Assembly: GCF_040095835.1 (NCBI RefSeq)
Contig: NZ_JBBMFT010000003.1
Coordinates: 186,001-250,000 of the forward strand
DNA length: 64,000 nucleotides
Direction of reading: 5' to 3'
Source of the DNA: Flavonifractor hominis
GTDB lineage: Bacteria; Bacillota; Clostridia; Oscillospirales; Oscillospiraceae
The notes under the pieces are model-generated. The model did no database searches and had not been told where the DNA came from. It saw nothing but the letters and a program-made list of their open reading frames with translations. Numbering within the stretch: position 1 is the stretch's first letter; each line of letters starts with the position of its first letter. This document shows, one piece after another, positions 43,621 to 55,194 of this stretch. The position numbers and the translations under genes are program-made.

Positions 43621-44364
43621 TTACATGCCCATTCCGCCATCGACGGAAAGGACCTGTCCGGTGATGTAGGCGGCCTCATCCGAGGCCAGGAAGGCCACCG
43701 CGGCGGCTACGTCCTCCGGCGTGCCGGCCCGGCCGGCGGGAATGGAGGCCAGCATGGCCTCCCGGGCGGCTTCGGGCAGGGCGGCAGTCATGTCGGTGCC
43801 GATATAGCCGGGGGCCACCGCGTTGACGGTGATGCCACGGCCGCCCAGCTCCCGGGCCAGAGACTTGGTCATGCCGATGACGCCCGCCTTGCTGGCGCAG
43901 TAGTTGATCTGGCCCGGATTGCCCCGGAGAGCCACCACTGAGGAGAGGTTGATGATGCGGCCGTACTTGGCTTTCATCATGGGCCGGGCGGCGGCCTTCA
44001 TGCACAGAAAGGCCCCCTTCAGGTTGGTGGCGATGACGGCGTCAAAGTCCTCTTCCTTCAGCATCATGGCCAGATTGTCCCGGGTGATGCCGGCGTTGTT
44101 CACCAGAATGTGGAGTCCGCCCAGTTCCTTCACGGCGGTGTCCATGAGGGTTTTCACGGCGGCGGCGTCGGCCACGTCCCCCTGGACAGCACGGGCCTCC
44201 ACGCCCAGCTCCTTCAGGGCGGCCAGGGTCTCCTCCGCGGCGGCGGTGTTGCCGGCGTAGGAGAATACCACGTTGGCGCCCCGGCGGGCCAGCTCCAGAC
44301 AGATGGCCCGGCCGATGCCCCGGCTGCCGCCGGTGACCACGGCGGTCTTTCCAGTCATACTCAT
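43621..44364 (-). CDS. fabG: 3-oxoacyl-ACP reductase FabG
   Basis: The 247-residue short-chain dehydrogenase has the NADPH loop TGGSRGIG, NNAG (LVNNAGITRDN), and the catalytic Ser (LSSVVA) and YCASK. It reduces 3-oxoacyl-ACP. AAAGGAT lies 7 bases before the ATG. It is in operon with fabD upstream (4-base gap). Confidence 0.96.
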   Translation of the reverse strand: MSMTGKTAVVTGGSRGIGRAICLELARRGANVVFSYAGNTAAAEETLAALKELGVEARAVQGDVADAAAVKTLMDTAVKELGGLHILVNNAGITRDNLAMMLKEEDFDAVIATNLKGAFLCMKAAARPMMKAKYGRIINLSSVVALRGNPGQINYCASKAGVIGMTKSLARELGGRGITVNAVAPGYIGTDMTAALPEAAREAMLASIPAGRAGTPEDVAAAVAFLASDEAAYITGQVLSVDGGMGM

Positions 44365-44368
44365 AGCG

Positions 44369-45295
44369 TTATCCTTTCAGAGCGGCAGAGAGCGCGTCAA
44401 TGTCGGCGCAGGTCTCCACGGCGTAGGTCTTGATGGAGGGCGCGGTCTTTTTCACAAAGCCACTGAGGGCCTTGCCCGGCCCGATCTCCACGATGGTGTC
44501 CACTCCCAGCGCCTCCAGACGGCGGATGGTGTCCTCCATGTAAACGGAGGACTGCACCTGCTTTTCCAGCAGGGCGGGGATGGTATCCTCCGGGCCCATC
44601 TCGTGGCCCAGACAGTTGAAGAGCACCGGGAACTTGGGGGTGCCGAAGGGGATCTCCTTGAACTTCTCCCGCAGGGCGTCCCCGGCGGGGCGCAGCAGGG
44701 AGGTATGGAAGGGACCGCTGACCTTCAGGGGCAGGCAGCGCTTGGCCCCCAGCTCCTTGGCCAGGGCGGAGGCCTTGTCCACGGCATCCTTCTGCCCGGC
44801 GATGACCAGCTGGCCGGGGCAGTTGTAGTTGGCAATCTCCACCACGCCCAGGTCGGAGGCCTGATCGCAGGCCTGCTGCAGTTTCTCCCGGTCCAGACCC
44901 AGCACGGCGGTCATGCCGCAGGCCATGCCGGCACAGGCGGAAGCCATGGCCTTGCCCCGGAAAGCGGCCAGAGAGATGGCCTGCTGGGGGGTAAATACCC
45001 CGGCGGCCTGGAGGGCGGAGTACTCGCCCAGGCTGAGGCCGGCGGCGTAGTCAGGGGTAATGCCCAGTCCGGCCAGGATGGCGGTCATGCCCGCGGCGAA
45101 GGCCACCATGCAGGGCTGGGTGTACTGGGTCTGATTCAGCACCCCGTCGGGGTCGGTAAAGGACACCGCTTTCAGATCAAAATCCACGTCGGCGCTGTCC
45201 AGGATCTCCTTGAATACCGGATAGGCCTCATAGAGGTCAGCACCCATGCCGGGGTGCTGGCTGCCCTGTCCGGCGTACAGAAACGCGAGGCTCAT
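44369..45295 (-). CDS. fabD: Malonyl-CoA:ACP transacylase FabD
   Basis: The 308-residue acyltransferase has GQGSQHPGMG near its N-terminus, the nucleophile elbow GLSLGEYSAL and the His of VSGPFHTSLL. It charges ACP with malonate. It overlaps fabK by 4 bases. Confidence 0.95.
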   Translation of the reverse strand: MSLAFLYAGQGSQHPGMGADLYEAYPVFKEILDSADVDFDLKAVSFTDPDGVLNQTQYTQPCMVAFAAGMTAILAGLGITPDYAAGLSLGEYSALQAAGVFTPQQAISLAAFRGKAMASACAGMACGMTAVLGLDREKLQQACDQASDLGVVEIANYNCPGQLVIAGQKDAVDKASALAKELGAKRCLPLKVSGPFHTSLLRPAGDALREKFKEIPFGTPKFPVLFNCLGHEMGPEDTIPALLEKQVQSSVYMEDTIRRLEALGVDTIVEIGPGKALSGFVKKTAPSIKTYAVETCADIDALSAALKG

Positions 45296-46218
45296 ACGTT
45301 CAGTCCTTTCACCACGGCCTCACAGCCGCGCATCAGATCTTCAAAAATGGCGCGCAGGGGGCGGATCTCGTGGATCATGCCCGCCACCTGACCGGCCATA
45401 AAGCTGCCGGTGTCCACATCGCCGTCGAATACCGCCCGGCGCAGGGAGCCCAGGGTGAGCTTCTCCATCTCCTCCAGAGGCAGGTTCTGCTTCTCCATGC
45501 GCAGGTATTCCCGGGCCATCTTGTTCTTCAGCACCCGGACGGGAGCCCCGCCGGTACGGCCGGTGACGGTGGTGTCGTTGGCGCCGGCCTTGAGGACGGC
45601 CTGCTTGTAATTGGCATGGATGGGGCACTCCTCACTGGCCAGCAGGCAGGTGCCCACCTGGACGCCACAGGCGCCCAGGGCGAAGGCCGCGGCCATCTGC
45701 CGGCCGTCGGCAATGCCGCCGGCGGCGATGACGGGCACGCTCACCGCGTCCACCACCTGGGGCACCAGGGCCATGGTGGTCATCTCGCCCACGTGGCCGC
45801 CGCTCTCGGTGCCCTCGGCGATGACGCCGTCAATGCCATAGCGCTCCAGGCGCTTGGCCAGGATGGGGGCGGCCACCACGGGGAAAACCTTGATGCCCGC
45901 GTCCTTCCAGGCCGGGACGTACTTGCCCGGATTGCCCGCGCCGGTGGTGACCACCTGGACGCCCTCTTCCACCACAACCTTGGCCAGAGCCTCGATATGG
46001 GGGTTCATCAGCATCAGGTTGACGCCGAAGGGCTTGTCGGTGGCGGCCCGGGCGGCGCGAATCTCAGCGCGCAGGGCTTCGGCGTCCATGCCGCCGGAGC
46101 CGATGAGGCCCAGGGCGCCGGCGTTGGAGACGGCGGCGGCAAAAGCGCCGGTGGCCACGTTGGCCATGCCGCCCTGGATAATGGGGAATTCGGTCCCCAG
46201 CAATTCATTCAGTTTCAT
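45292..46218 (-). CDS. fabK: FMN-dependent enoyl-ACP reductase FabK
   Basis: The 308-residue TIM-barrel flavoprotein belongs to the 2-nitropropane-dioxygenase-like family used as FabK in streptococci and clostridia (FPIIQGGMANVATG, GTESGGHVGEMTTMAL). It reduces enoyl-ACP and is insensitive to triclosan. No FabI is seen here. It lies between fabH and fabD. Confidence 0.94.
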   Translation of the reverse strand: MKLNELLGTEFPIIQGGMANVATGAFAAAVSNAGALGLIGSGGMDAEALRAEIRAARAATDKPFGVNLMLMNPHIEALAKVVVEEGVQVVTTGAGNPGKYVPAWKDAGIKVFPVVAAPILAKRLERYGIDGVIAEGTESGGHVGEMTTMALVPQVVDAVSVPVIAAGGIADGRQMAAAFALGACGVQVGTCLLASEECPIHANYKQAVLKAGANDTTVTGRTGGAPVRVLKNKMAREYLRMEKQNLPLEEMEKLTLGSLRRAVFDGDVDTGSFMAGQVAGMIHEIRPLRAIFEDLMRGCEAVVKGLNV

Positions 46219-46239
46219 AGCAAACTCCTTGTTGGACGT

Positions 46240-47190
46240 TCATGCCAGTTCCAGCAGCGCGCCGGCCCAGGTGAGCCCGCCGCCGAAGCCCACGCACAGG
46301 GCCTTCTGGCCCGAGCGGAGCTGACCGGCGCATACCAGTTCATCCAGCAGAATGGGGACGCTGGCGGCGGAGGTGTTGCCGGTGCGGGCGATGTTGCCGG
46401 TGCATTTGGCCGGGTCCACACCCAGCTTCTTCACGGCAAAGTCGATGATGCGCTGATTGGCCTGGTGAAAGACAAAGCGGTCCACCTGGTCGGCGGTCAG
46501 GCCGGCCTGCTCCAGCACCTGGCGGGTGCAGCGGGGCAGGGCCTCCACGGCAAAGCGGAACACCGCCTGGCCGTCCATGTGGATAAAGGAAGGGGAGGCG
46601 GTATTTACCCCGGGGACGTAAAGGGCCTCCTGGTTGCCCCGGCAGCCCAGTACGGCGTGGAGTGAAGGGTAGTCCTCCCGCCACTCCACCACGGCCGCTC
46701 CCGCGCCGTCGCCGAAGAGCACGCAGGTGCTGCGGTCGGTGAAGTCGGTGATGCGGCTGAGTACCTCTGCGCCGAGGACCAGCCCCAGCTTCCGGGGGGC
46801 GGCGGCGAGCAGGCACTGGGCGGTGTGCAGGGCGTAGACAAAGCCGGAACAGGCGGCGTTCAGATCAAAACACACGGTGTCCTCCGGAAAGCCCAGCTCC
46901 CGCTGCAGCACGCAGGCAGTGGCGGGGGTGAGGCTGTCGGCGGAGAGGGTGGCCACAATGCACACGCCGATCTGCTCGGGGGAAATGCCGGAGCGCTCCA
47001 GCGCCTGCCGGGCGGCGGCCAGACACAGGCCGGTGTGGGTTTCCTCACCGGTGCAGTGGTGGCGGCTGCGGATCCCGGTGCGGGAGACGATCCACTCGTC
47101 GGAGGTGTCCACCCGGCGGGCCATATCCTCGTTGGTCAGGCACTGCCGGGGCAGGGCAGAGCCGGTGCTCAAAAGCTTGATCCCGTTCAT
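46240..47190 (-). CDS. fabH: 3-oxoacyl-ACP synthase III FabH
   Basis: The 316-residue initiation enzyme has the active Cys in NAACSGFVYAL, the His in FVFHQANQRI and the Asn in RTGNTSAAS. It joins acetyl- or branched acyl-CoA to malonyl-ACP. It overlaps accA by 4 bases. Confidence 0.95.
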   Translation of the reverse strand: MNGIKLLSTGSALPRQCLTNEDMARRVDTSDEWIVSRTGIRSRHHCTGEETHTGLCLAAARQALERSGISPEQIGVCIVATLSADSLTPATACVLQRELGFPEDTVCFDLNAACSGFVYALHTAQCLLAAAPRKLGLVLGAEVLSRITDFTDRSTCVLFGDGAGAAVVEWREDYPSLHAVLGCRGNQEALYVPGVNTASPSFIHMDGQAVFRFAVEALPRCTRQVLEQAGLTADQVDRFVFHQANQRIIDFAVKKLGVDPAKCTGNIARTGNTSAASVPILLDELVCAGQLRSGQKALCVGFGGGLTWAGALLELA

Positions 47191-48008
47191 GCGCGCTCCT
47201 TTCTCAGGGCCTTGGCGCCCATCAGACGGAATTTCTTATAGCGCCCCGCGGCCAGGGCGGAGGGGCTGAGTTTGCTCAGGGCGTTCAGTTCCCGGGCCAG
47301 AGCATAGTCCAGGGCCTGATAGAGAACGTGGGGATTGGTATGGGCCCCGCCGTCGGGCTCAGGAATGACGCCGTCGATGACGCCCAGTTCCAACAGGTCG
47401 GCGGCGGTGAGCTTCATCACGTCGCAGGCCTCGTCGCTGCGGGAGGCGTCCTTCCACAGAATGGCGGCAAAGCCCTCGGGAGAGAGGACGGAGTAGACCG
47501 CGTTCTCCAGCATGAGCACCTTATTGCCCACGCCAAGGGCCAGTGCTCCGCCGCTGCCGCCCTCGCCGGTGACCACGGCCACCACCGGTACGGTGAGACC
47601 GGACAGAAGAGCCAGGGTGCGGGCGATGGCCTCGCCCTGACCGTGGGCCTCGGCCTCCAGACCGGGATAGGCGCCGGGCGTGTCGATAAAGGTGATGATG
47701 GGCCGGCGGAACTTCTCCGCCTGGAGCATGAGCCGCTGGGCCTTGCGGTAGCCCTCAGGGGAGGGCATGCCGAAGTGATAGGCCATGTGCTCCTCCAGGG
47801 TGCGGCCCTTCCGGTGGCCGATGACCGTGACCGGTTTGCCGTGGAAGAGGGCCACGCCGCCCAGAATGCTGCCGTCGTCGGCGCACAGGCGGTCGCCCCG
47901 CTGCTCAAAGAATTCGGTGAAGAGGGCGGCGATGAAATCCGCCGTGCCCGGGCGCTCCGGATGGCGGGCCAGGGCCACCCGCTGGGCGGGTGTCAGCTTA
48001 TTTGCCAC
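47187..48008 (-). CDS. accA: Acetyl-CoA carboxylase carboxyltransferase alpha AccA
   Basis: The 273-residue subunit has the conserved IDTPGAYPGLEAEAHGQGEA and GEGGSGGALALGVG segments. The start is taken as GTG 48008, with GGAGG 6 bases upstream inside the accD end; an ATG at 48029 would add 7 residues. It pairs with AccD. Shorter than E. coli AccA, because the N-terminal extension is reduced, as in several Clostridia. Confidence 0.93.
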   Translation of the reverse strand: MANKLTPAQRVALARHPERPGTADFIAALFTEFFEQRGDRLCADDGSILGGVALFHGKPVTVIGHRKGRTLEEHMAYHFGMPSPEGYRKAQRLMLQAEKFRRPIITFIDTPGAYPGLEAEAHGQGEAIARTLALLSGLTVPVVAVVTGEGGSGGALALGVGNKVLMLENAVYSVLSPEGFAAILWKDASRSDEACDVMKLTAADLLELGVIDGVIPEPDGGAHTNPHVLYQALDYALARELNALSKLSPSALAAGRYKKFRLMGAKALRKERA

Positions 48009-48860
48009 GGGTGTCCTCCCCCTTTCCATGCAGTTTCAGCAGCTGGAGCAGGGTGGCGCGCAGTTCAGTCCGGGGGACGATGGCGTCCAGAAAACCGTGC
48101 TCCAGCAGGTATTCGGCGCTCTGGAAGCCCTCGGGGAGCTTCTCGCCGATGGTCTGTTCGATGACCCGGGGACCGGCAAAGCCGATGAGGGCCCCGGGTT
48201 CAGCCAGCATGACGTCGCCCAGGCTGGCAAAGCTGGCGGTGACGCCGCCGGTGGTGGGGTGGGTGAGCACCGAGATATACAGTCCGCCCTTCTGGGAGAA
48301 CTTCTCCAGGGCGGCGGCGGTCTTGGCCATCTGCATCAGGGAGAGGATGCCCTCCTGCATCCGGGCCCCGCCGCTGGCCGAGAAGAGAATGAGGGGCAGC
48401 TTATACTTTGCGGCGAACTCCACCAGCCGGGTGACCTTTTCTCCCAGGGCGGCGCTCATGCTGCCCATGAAGAAGCGGCTGTCCAGCGCACCGACCGCCA
48501 CCTTCTGGCCGCCGATGCGGCCGGTGGCGGTGACTACCGCCTCGTTCATACCGGTACGGCGGCGGGCGGTATCCAGCTTGGCGGCATAGCCGGGGAAGGA
48601 CAGCGGGTCATTGGAGGACAGCGGGGCGTCCAGTTCCCGAAATGAGCCCTTATCCAGTACCAGGCTCAGCCGGTAATAGGCCCCGATGGGGTAGTGATGG
48701 CCGCACAGAGGGCAGACGTACCGCCCGGCCACCAGATCCCGGCGGCTGACCGTGCCGCCGCAGGAGGGGCAGGTCTCCTCCGTGTGGGCCGGAGCGGGGG
48801 AGGAGCCCCGCAGAGCCTTCAGAGAGAGCAGCTTCTGCCGCCGCTGGGCAAATACGTTGC

Positions 48861-48864
<4 letters not shown>
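47998..48864 (-). CDS. accD: Acetyl-CoA carboxylase carboxyltransferase beta AccD
   Basis: The 288-residue subunit has the N-terminal zinc ribbon (CPSCGG and CPLCGHH) and the carboxyltransferase fold (SASGGARMQEG, HPTTGGVTASFA). It forms the carboxyltransferase with AccA. The start overlaps the end of accC by 4 bases. Confidence 0.95.
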
Positions 48865-50243
<1,379 letters not shown>

Positions 50244-50247
50244 GGAC

Positions 50248-50676
50248 TCACCCTTCCCGATAGCGGATGAGCGGCTCCCCGAAGGACACCAGCGCGCCGT
50301 CCTGGGGCAGCACCGCCTCAATGACGCAGTCGCAGGGGGCCTGGACCTCGTTCATCATCTTCATGGCCTCCATGAGGCACACGGTCTGGCCCTTCTTCAC
50401 GTGGTCGCCCGGCTGGACAAAGGGGGCGGCGTCGGGAGAGGAGGCGGCATAGAAGGTGCCCACCAGCGGGGCGGTGATGTACAGACCCGCCGGCTCGGCA
50501 CTGGCAGCGGGTGCGGCGGCAGCCGCAGGGGCGGCCGCCGTGGGAGCAGCCGCAGGGGCAGACGCGACGGCGCCCTTGCCCAGCTCCAGAGAGAAATCCT
50601 TGGTGGAGAGCTTGAAAGTGGTGGCGGCGCTGGCATCGAAGCGGGCCATCAGCTCAAAAATCTCTTGATTGGTCAT
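50248..50676 (-). CDS. accB: Biotin carboxyl carrier protein AccB
   Basis: The 142-residue protein has a helical N-terminus, an Ala/Pro-rich linker (about 50-78), and a biotinyl domain with the modified lysine in EAMKMMNEV. AAAGGAG lies 6 bases before the ATG. It links AccC with the carboxyltransferase. Confidence 0.95.
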   Translation of the reverse strand: MTNQEIFELMARFDASAATTFKLSTKDFSLELGKGAVASAPAAAPTAAAPAAAAAPAASAEPAGLYITAPLVGTFYAASSPDAAPFVQPGDHVKKGQTVCLMEAMKMMNEVQAPCDCVIEAVLPQDGALVSFGEPLIRYREG

Positions 50677-50733
50677 AACGGCTCCTTTCGGAAAAATGGC
50701 ACCGGTCAGCACCGGTGCCATTTGTCTGCTTGC

Positions 50734-50964
50734 TTACTCCGCGTGGTCTTCCAGATACTTGATCAGATCGCCCACCGTCTTCATGTTGGGCAGGTCCTCG
50801 TCGGCGATGGTCACGCCGAACTCCTCCTCCAGAGCCATGGACAGCTCCACGGCAGCCAGGGAATCGGCCTCCAGATCCTCAGCCAGGCGCGCCTCGGGGG
50901 TCACCTTGTCGGCGTCGCAGCTCAGGGTCTCCACAATGATCTCTTTAACCTTCTCAAAATCCAT
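50734..50964 (-). CDS. acpP: Acyl carrier protein
   Basis: The 76-residue acidic four-helix protein has the phosphopantetheine serine in LEADSLAAVEL. It heads the fab/acc operon; AAGGAG is 8 bases before the ATG. The promoter and a perfect palindrome lie upstream. Confidence 0.96.
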   Translation of the reverse strand: MDFEKVKEIIVETLSCDADKVTPEARLAEDLEADSLAAVELSMALEEEFGVTIADEDLPNMKTVGDLIKYLEDHAE

Positions 50965-50982
50965 GACAGATTCTCCTTGTTC

Positions 50983-50999
50983 AAATAGTTCAACTATTT
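50983..50999. promoter_or_regulatory. Palindrome in the acpP leader (FabT-type operator candidate)
   Basis: AAATAGTTCAACTATTT has perfect 8-base arms. It lies between the promoter and the acpP start. Its AT-rich form and place fit a MarR/FabT site, but it is not the known streptococcal consensus. Confidence 0.55.
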
Positions 51000-51034
51000 T
51001 ACTTAAAAATTTTTAAATAAAATAATTTAAGCAC

Positions 51035-51062
51035 ATTTTATCAGCAGATGGTGATTTGTCAA
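51035..51062 (-). promoter_or_regulatory. Promoter of the acpP-acc-fab operon
   Basis: Reading leftward, TTGACA (51062-51057), 16 bases, TAAAAT (51040-51035). The leader that follows is very AT-rich and holds several short palindromes. Confidence 0.8.
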
Positions 51063-51150
51063 GAATTTTTTTTGTAAAACCATGGGTTTGAATTTGGAAA
51101 ACCATTGAGCCGCAAGGGGTTGAAGGCTGGAAAAAATTTGGCACTGCAGC

Positions 51151-51179
51151 TTGCCAATTCCGCTGCAGCGCGGTATCAT
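51151..51179 (+). promoter_or_regulatory. Promoter of the M55 peptidase gene
   Basis: TTGCCA (51151-51156), 17 bases, TATCAT (51174-51179), 22 bases before the ATG. Confidence 0.7.
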
Positions 51180-51200
51180 AGCAGAAAAGGAGGGGCAGTT

Positions 51201-52001
51201 ATGAAGGTATTTATCAGCGCAGATATTGAGGGGACCGCCATTACCATGGCACGGGAGGCCTGCCGTCCGGAAGGCTTTGACTATGAACGCAGCCGGAAGG
51301 AGATGACCCAGGAGGTGGTGGCCGCTGCGGAAGGGGCCCATGCCGCCGGTGCCGAGCTGGTCGTGGTAAAAGACGCACACGGGCCGGGCGTCAACCTCTA
51401 CCCCGAGTGCATGCCCGAGTATGTCCGCCTCATCCGCGGCTGGAGCAACGAGCCCCGGCTGATGATCGAGGGATTGGACGAGAGCTTTGACGCGGCTATG
51501 TTTGTGGGCTACCACAGCGCTGCGGGGCAGGAGGGCAATGTCCTCAGCCACACCATCAATGGCCGAATGGTGCAGAAAATCACGGTCAATGGCCAGCCGG
51601 CTTCGGAATTTCTGATCTACAGTTGGCTGGCGGCCTATTATGGCGTGCCCAGTGTCCTGCTGGCGGGGGACGGCGCGCTGTGTGAGGCAAGCCGGCCGCT
51701 CCACCCGGGCCTGGTGACGGTGCCTGTCAAGTGGGATGTGGGCGGCCGTTCGGAGGGGCTCAGCCCGGTCTTGGCCCAGCGGCGCATCCGGGAGGGGGCT
51801 CAGCGGGCCCTGCAGCAGGATCTGGCGGCGGCCCGGATCGCGCTGCCGTCCCATTTCCGCCTGGAACTGACCTATAAGGATCACGCCGACGCCTACACGA
51901 AGGGATTCTATCCCGGGGCGGAGCGGGTGGATGCCACGACGTTGGCCTTCGAGTCGGAGGATTGGTATGAAGTAAACCGGTTCCTGCTCTTTGCCATCTA
52001 A
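51201..52001 (+). CDS. M55-family D-aminopeptidase (DppA-like)
   Basis: The 266-residue protein has the M55 metal motifs: SADIEGTA at 6-13, DAHGPGVNL, and VGYHSAAG. DppA-type enzymes cleave D-amino acid peptides. GGAGGGG lies 6 bases before the ATG at 51201; a frame extension upstream has no ribosome site. It stands alone. Confidence 0.9.
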   Translation: MKVFISADIEGTAITMAREACRPEGFDYERSRKEMTQEVVAAAEGAHAAGAELVVVKDAHGPGVNLYPECMPEYVRLIRGWSNEPRLMIEGLDESFDAAMFVGYHSAAGQEGNVLSHTINGRMVQKITVNGQPASEFLIYSWLAAYYGVPSVLLAGDGALCEASRPLHPGLVTVPVKWDVGGRSEGLSPVLAQRRIREGAQRALQQDLAAARIALPSHFRLELTYKDHADAYTKGFYPGAERVDATTLAFESEDWYEVNRFLLFAI

Positions 52002-52010
52002 CCAAAAAAC

Positions 52011-52041
52011 AGCGGGGCGCCCGGATTCCGGGCGCCCCGCT
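52011..52041 (+). terminator. Hairpin after the M55 gene
   Basis: AGCGGGGCGCCCGG-ATT-CCGGGCGCCCCGCT is a perfect 14-bp stem; the following T-run is weak (TTGGTTT). Confidence 0.75.
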
Positions 52042-52096
52042 TGGTTTGGGGGTATTGTGTTTTTAAGTAGCCGCCCCGGCCGGGGCGGCATGGGAC

Positions 52097-52333
52097 TCAG
52101 CCGCGGCAGCAGCCGCAGCCGGAAGTGTCGTCATCGGTATCGGTCTCCCACAAAAAGGCGGGGACAGAGACGTAAACGGGCCAGCGGGTATTGCTTACCG
52201 TACCATTGCCGGGATAGACCGGCAGATCCGGGAAGGAGGGGAGCGTCGTGATCCCGCTGTTACCGGAGCCGGACCCGTTCCCACACCCGCAGCAGCACTG
52301 GCAGCGGCAGGACTGACGATTGCAACAACACAT
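52097..52333 (-). CDS. Small cysteine-rich protein
   Basis: The 78-residue protein has twelve cysteines: nine in the first 17 residues (MCCCNRQSCRCQCCCGC) and three at the end (GCGCC). The middle is Gly/Ser/Pro-rich with PSFPDLPVYP. GGGGGT lies about 9 bases before the ATG. The plan suggests metal binding, cross-linked surface or spore-coat material; none of these is shown. The frame continues upstream to 52531, but no other start has a good site. Confidence 0.55.
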   Translation of the reverse strand: MCCCNRQSCRCQCCCGCGNGSGSGNSGITTLPSFPDLPVYPGNGTVSNTRWPVYVSVPAFLWETDTDDDTSGCGCCRG

Positions 52334-52420
52334 TGAAGGATACCCCCATTCCAATTTGTGGCGGGCAGCTGCCCTCCACACCAACAGTATACGCCGGGAA
52401 GGGAGGAGCGTGCCGAACAA

Positions 52421-52452
52421 AAAAAGAGCCGGTCCATTTGGACCGGCTCTTT
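52421..52452 (-). terminator. Terminator of the cold-shock gene
   Basis: Reading leftward, GAGCCGGTC / GACCGGCTC stem with a T-run. Confidence 0.88.
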
Positions 52453-52466
52453 GGATATGTGGGAAC

Positions 52467-52679
52467 TCAGGCAGCCACAACGTTGACCGCACGCAGCTTG
52501 TCGGCGTTCTTGGGATCGGGCTCCACATCATAGGTGACCTTCTGGCCCTCCTGAAGAGTCTTGAAGCCGTCGCACACGATGGCGGAGAAATGCACGAACA
52601 CGTCGTCGCCGCCCTCGTCGTTGGAAATGAAGCCGAAGCCCTTGGTCTCGTTGAACCACTTCACAGTACCGTGATACAT
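52467..52679 (-). CDS. Cold-shock domain RNA-binding protein
   Basis: The 70-residue protein has the RNA-binding motifs KGFGFI (RNP1) and VFVHF (RNP2), the full length of a CspA-family protein. It acts as an RNA chaperone in the cytoplasm. GGAGG is 6 bases before the ATG. The long leader (about 120 bases) contains a strong intrinsic terminator, so expression may be controlled after initiation. Confidence 0.94.
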   Translation of the reverse strand: MYHGTVKWFNETKGFGFISNDEGGDDVFVHFSAIVCDGFKTLQEGQKVTYDVEPDPKNADKLRAVNVVAA

Positions 52680-52717
52680 AATGGTACCTCCTGAAAAAGA
52701 TTTGGAGCTAAATGCCT

Positions 52718-52779
52718 AAAAAAAACCCACACCTTTTCCTCACCGTCCGCAGAGCCGACGGTGACTACAAAGATGTGAG
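52718..52779 (-). promoter_or_regulatory. Terminator hairpin in the cold-shock leader
   Basis: In the leftward RNA, an 8-bp inner stem (TCACCGTC/GACGGTGA) continues after a small internal loop into an 11-bp outer stem (CTCACATCTTT/AAAGGTGTGGG, with G-U pairs) and is followed by eight U residues. It sits between promoter and start codon, like a transcription attenuator. It might instead end the upstream 52846-53283 gene. Confidence 0.7.
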
Positions 52780-52808
52780 TTCAGGTCGTACATTTAGACT
52801 ACCTAACT

Positions 52809-52838
52809 ATTATAGCATGACAGAAAGAGTTCCGTCAA
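52809..52838 (-). promoter_or_regulatory. Promoter of the cold-shock gene
   Basis: Reading leftward, TTGACG (52838-52833), 18 bases, TATAAT (52814-52809). Confidence 0.8.
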
Positions 52839-52845
52839 GAGAAAA

Positions 52846-53283
52846 TCAAAAACGCTCCCGGTCGGTGTTGGCCTGGATCATACGGGAGATCACATCTTCC
52901 GGGTAGGAGAGCAGCTGGCCGTATTCCCAGGCCACCCGGCTGCGGTTGCCGCCGAAATAGGCGCCCTCGGTGACCAGCGCGGCCTTGCGGGCCTTCAGGC
53001 GGAGATACTGCTCCAGAATGTGGTCCGCCCGGTAGAATAAAATGTGGAATTTCCCCTGGTTCTGAGAAAGGGGGAACAGGTCGGTGATGAGCGGCGCATC
53101 TTCCAGATACAGCTTATTGCCGTAGCTTCGGCAAAGCTGCATGGCATAGGGGACCAGGGCGTCCCGTTCTACGGCGCTGTCCATGGGATGGCTCAGAGCC
53201 AGGGATTTTATCCCCACACGTACCATCTCGTTGAAGCAGTCCATCACACCGCACTGATAGGAATAAGAGTCGATCGTCTGCAT
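52846..53283 (-). CDS. Conserved hypothetical cytoplasmic protein
   Basis: The 145-residue protein is soluble, mixed alpha/beta, with a GVMDCFNEMVRVGIKSLALS segment and a C-terminal helical part. I recognise it only as a type of protein common in Oscillospiraceae/Lachnospiraceae with no assigned function. It is upstream of the cold-shock promoter, in the same direction. Confidence 0.72.
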   Translation of the reverse strand: MQTIDSYSYQCGVMDCFNEMVRVGIKSLALSHPMDSAVERDALVPYAMQLCRSYGNKLYLEDAPLITDLFPLSQNQGKFHILFYRADHILEQYLRLKARKAALVTEGAYFGGNRSRVAWEYGQLLSYPEDVISRMIQANTDRERF

Positions 53284-53372
53284 GGTAAAGGGCCTCCAGT
53301 CTTATGCGGCATCCGCCCGGCAGATGCAACAGCCCTATTGTACTCGCATTGCCGCTCGAGTGCAAGGGGAAA

Positions 53373-54860
<1,488 letters not shown>

Positions 54861-54889
54861 AATACGCGCCTCCTCGACTCGTTTCTCCC

Positions 54890-54918
54890 ATCATAGCAAA
54901 AACCGCAGGGAAACACAA
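54890..54918 (-). promoter_or_regulatory. Promoter of glpK
   Basis: Reading leftward, TTGTGT (54918-54913), 17 bases, TATGAT (54895-54890), with a TGC extended -10. Confidence 0.6.
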
Positions 54919-54928
54919 GGCGGCGGGG

Positions 54929-54957
54929 TTGAAAGTAAGGGGAAAGCTTGGTAAAAT
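54929..54957 (+). promoter_or_regulatory. Promoter of the small-TM / SIR2-NTPase operon
   Basis: TTGAAA (54929-54934), 17 bases, TAAAAT (54952-54957), 36 bases before the first ATG. Confidence 0.75.
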
Positions 54958-54992
54958 GAAGCAACGAAACAAGAAAAACGGAGGGTAAAATT

Positions 54993-55172
54993 ATGACAGC
55001 TGAACAATCCATCGGTGTGCTGTTTCTGGTATTGGGCGGTATTTTTCTGCTGGTCCCACTGCCCACGCTGCAAAAGGTCTTTCATCGGATGCGGTCCAAA
55101 TGGGGCACCAAGATCGGAGGGGGGGTCCTGGCGGTGGCCGGCGTGGCCATGCTGCTGTGGGTGAGATTCTAA
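54993..55172 (+). CDS. Small two-helix membrane protein upstream of the SIR2-NTPase
   Basis: The 59-residue protein has two membrane helices (about 8-24 and 42-57) joined by a basic loop (QKVFHRMRSKWGTK). GGAGGG lies 8 bases before the ATG. It is followed after 22 bases by the SIR2-NTPase gene and shares its promoter. It loosely resembles small two-helix DUF6199-type proteins. It could anchor or act with its neighbour, or be a chance neighbour. Confidence 0.68.
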   Translation: MTAEQSIGVLFLVLGGIFLLVPLPTLQKVFHRMRSKWGTKIGGGVLAVAGVAMLLWVRF

Positions 55173-55194
55173 GGAGAAGGAGGCGAGCGGTGCT

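Noticed and set aside
42199..46665. Long plus-strand frames across the fab cluster
   Set aside because: All are shadows of well-conserved fab genes in a GC-rich region.
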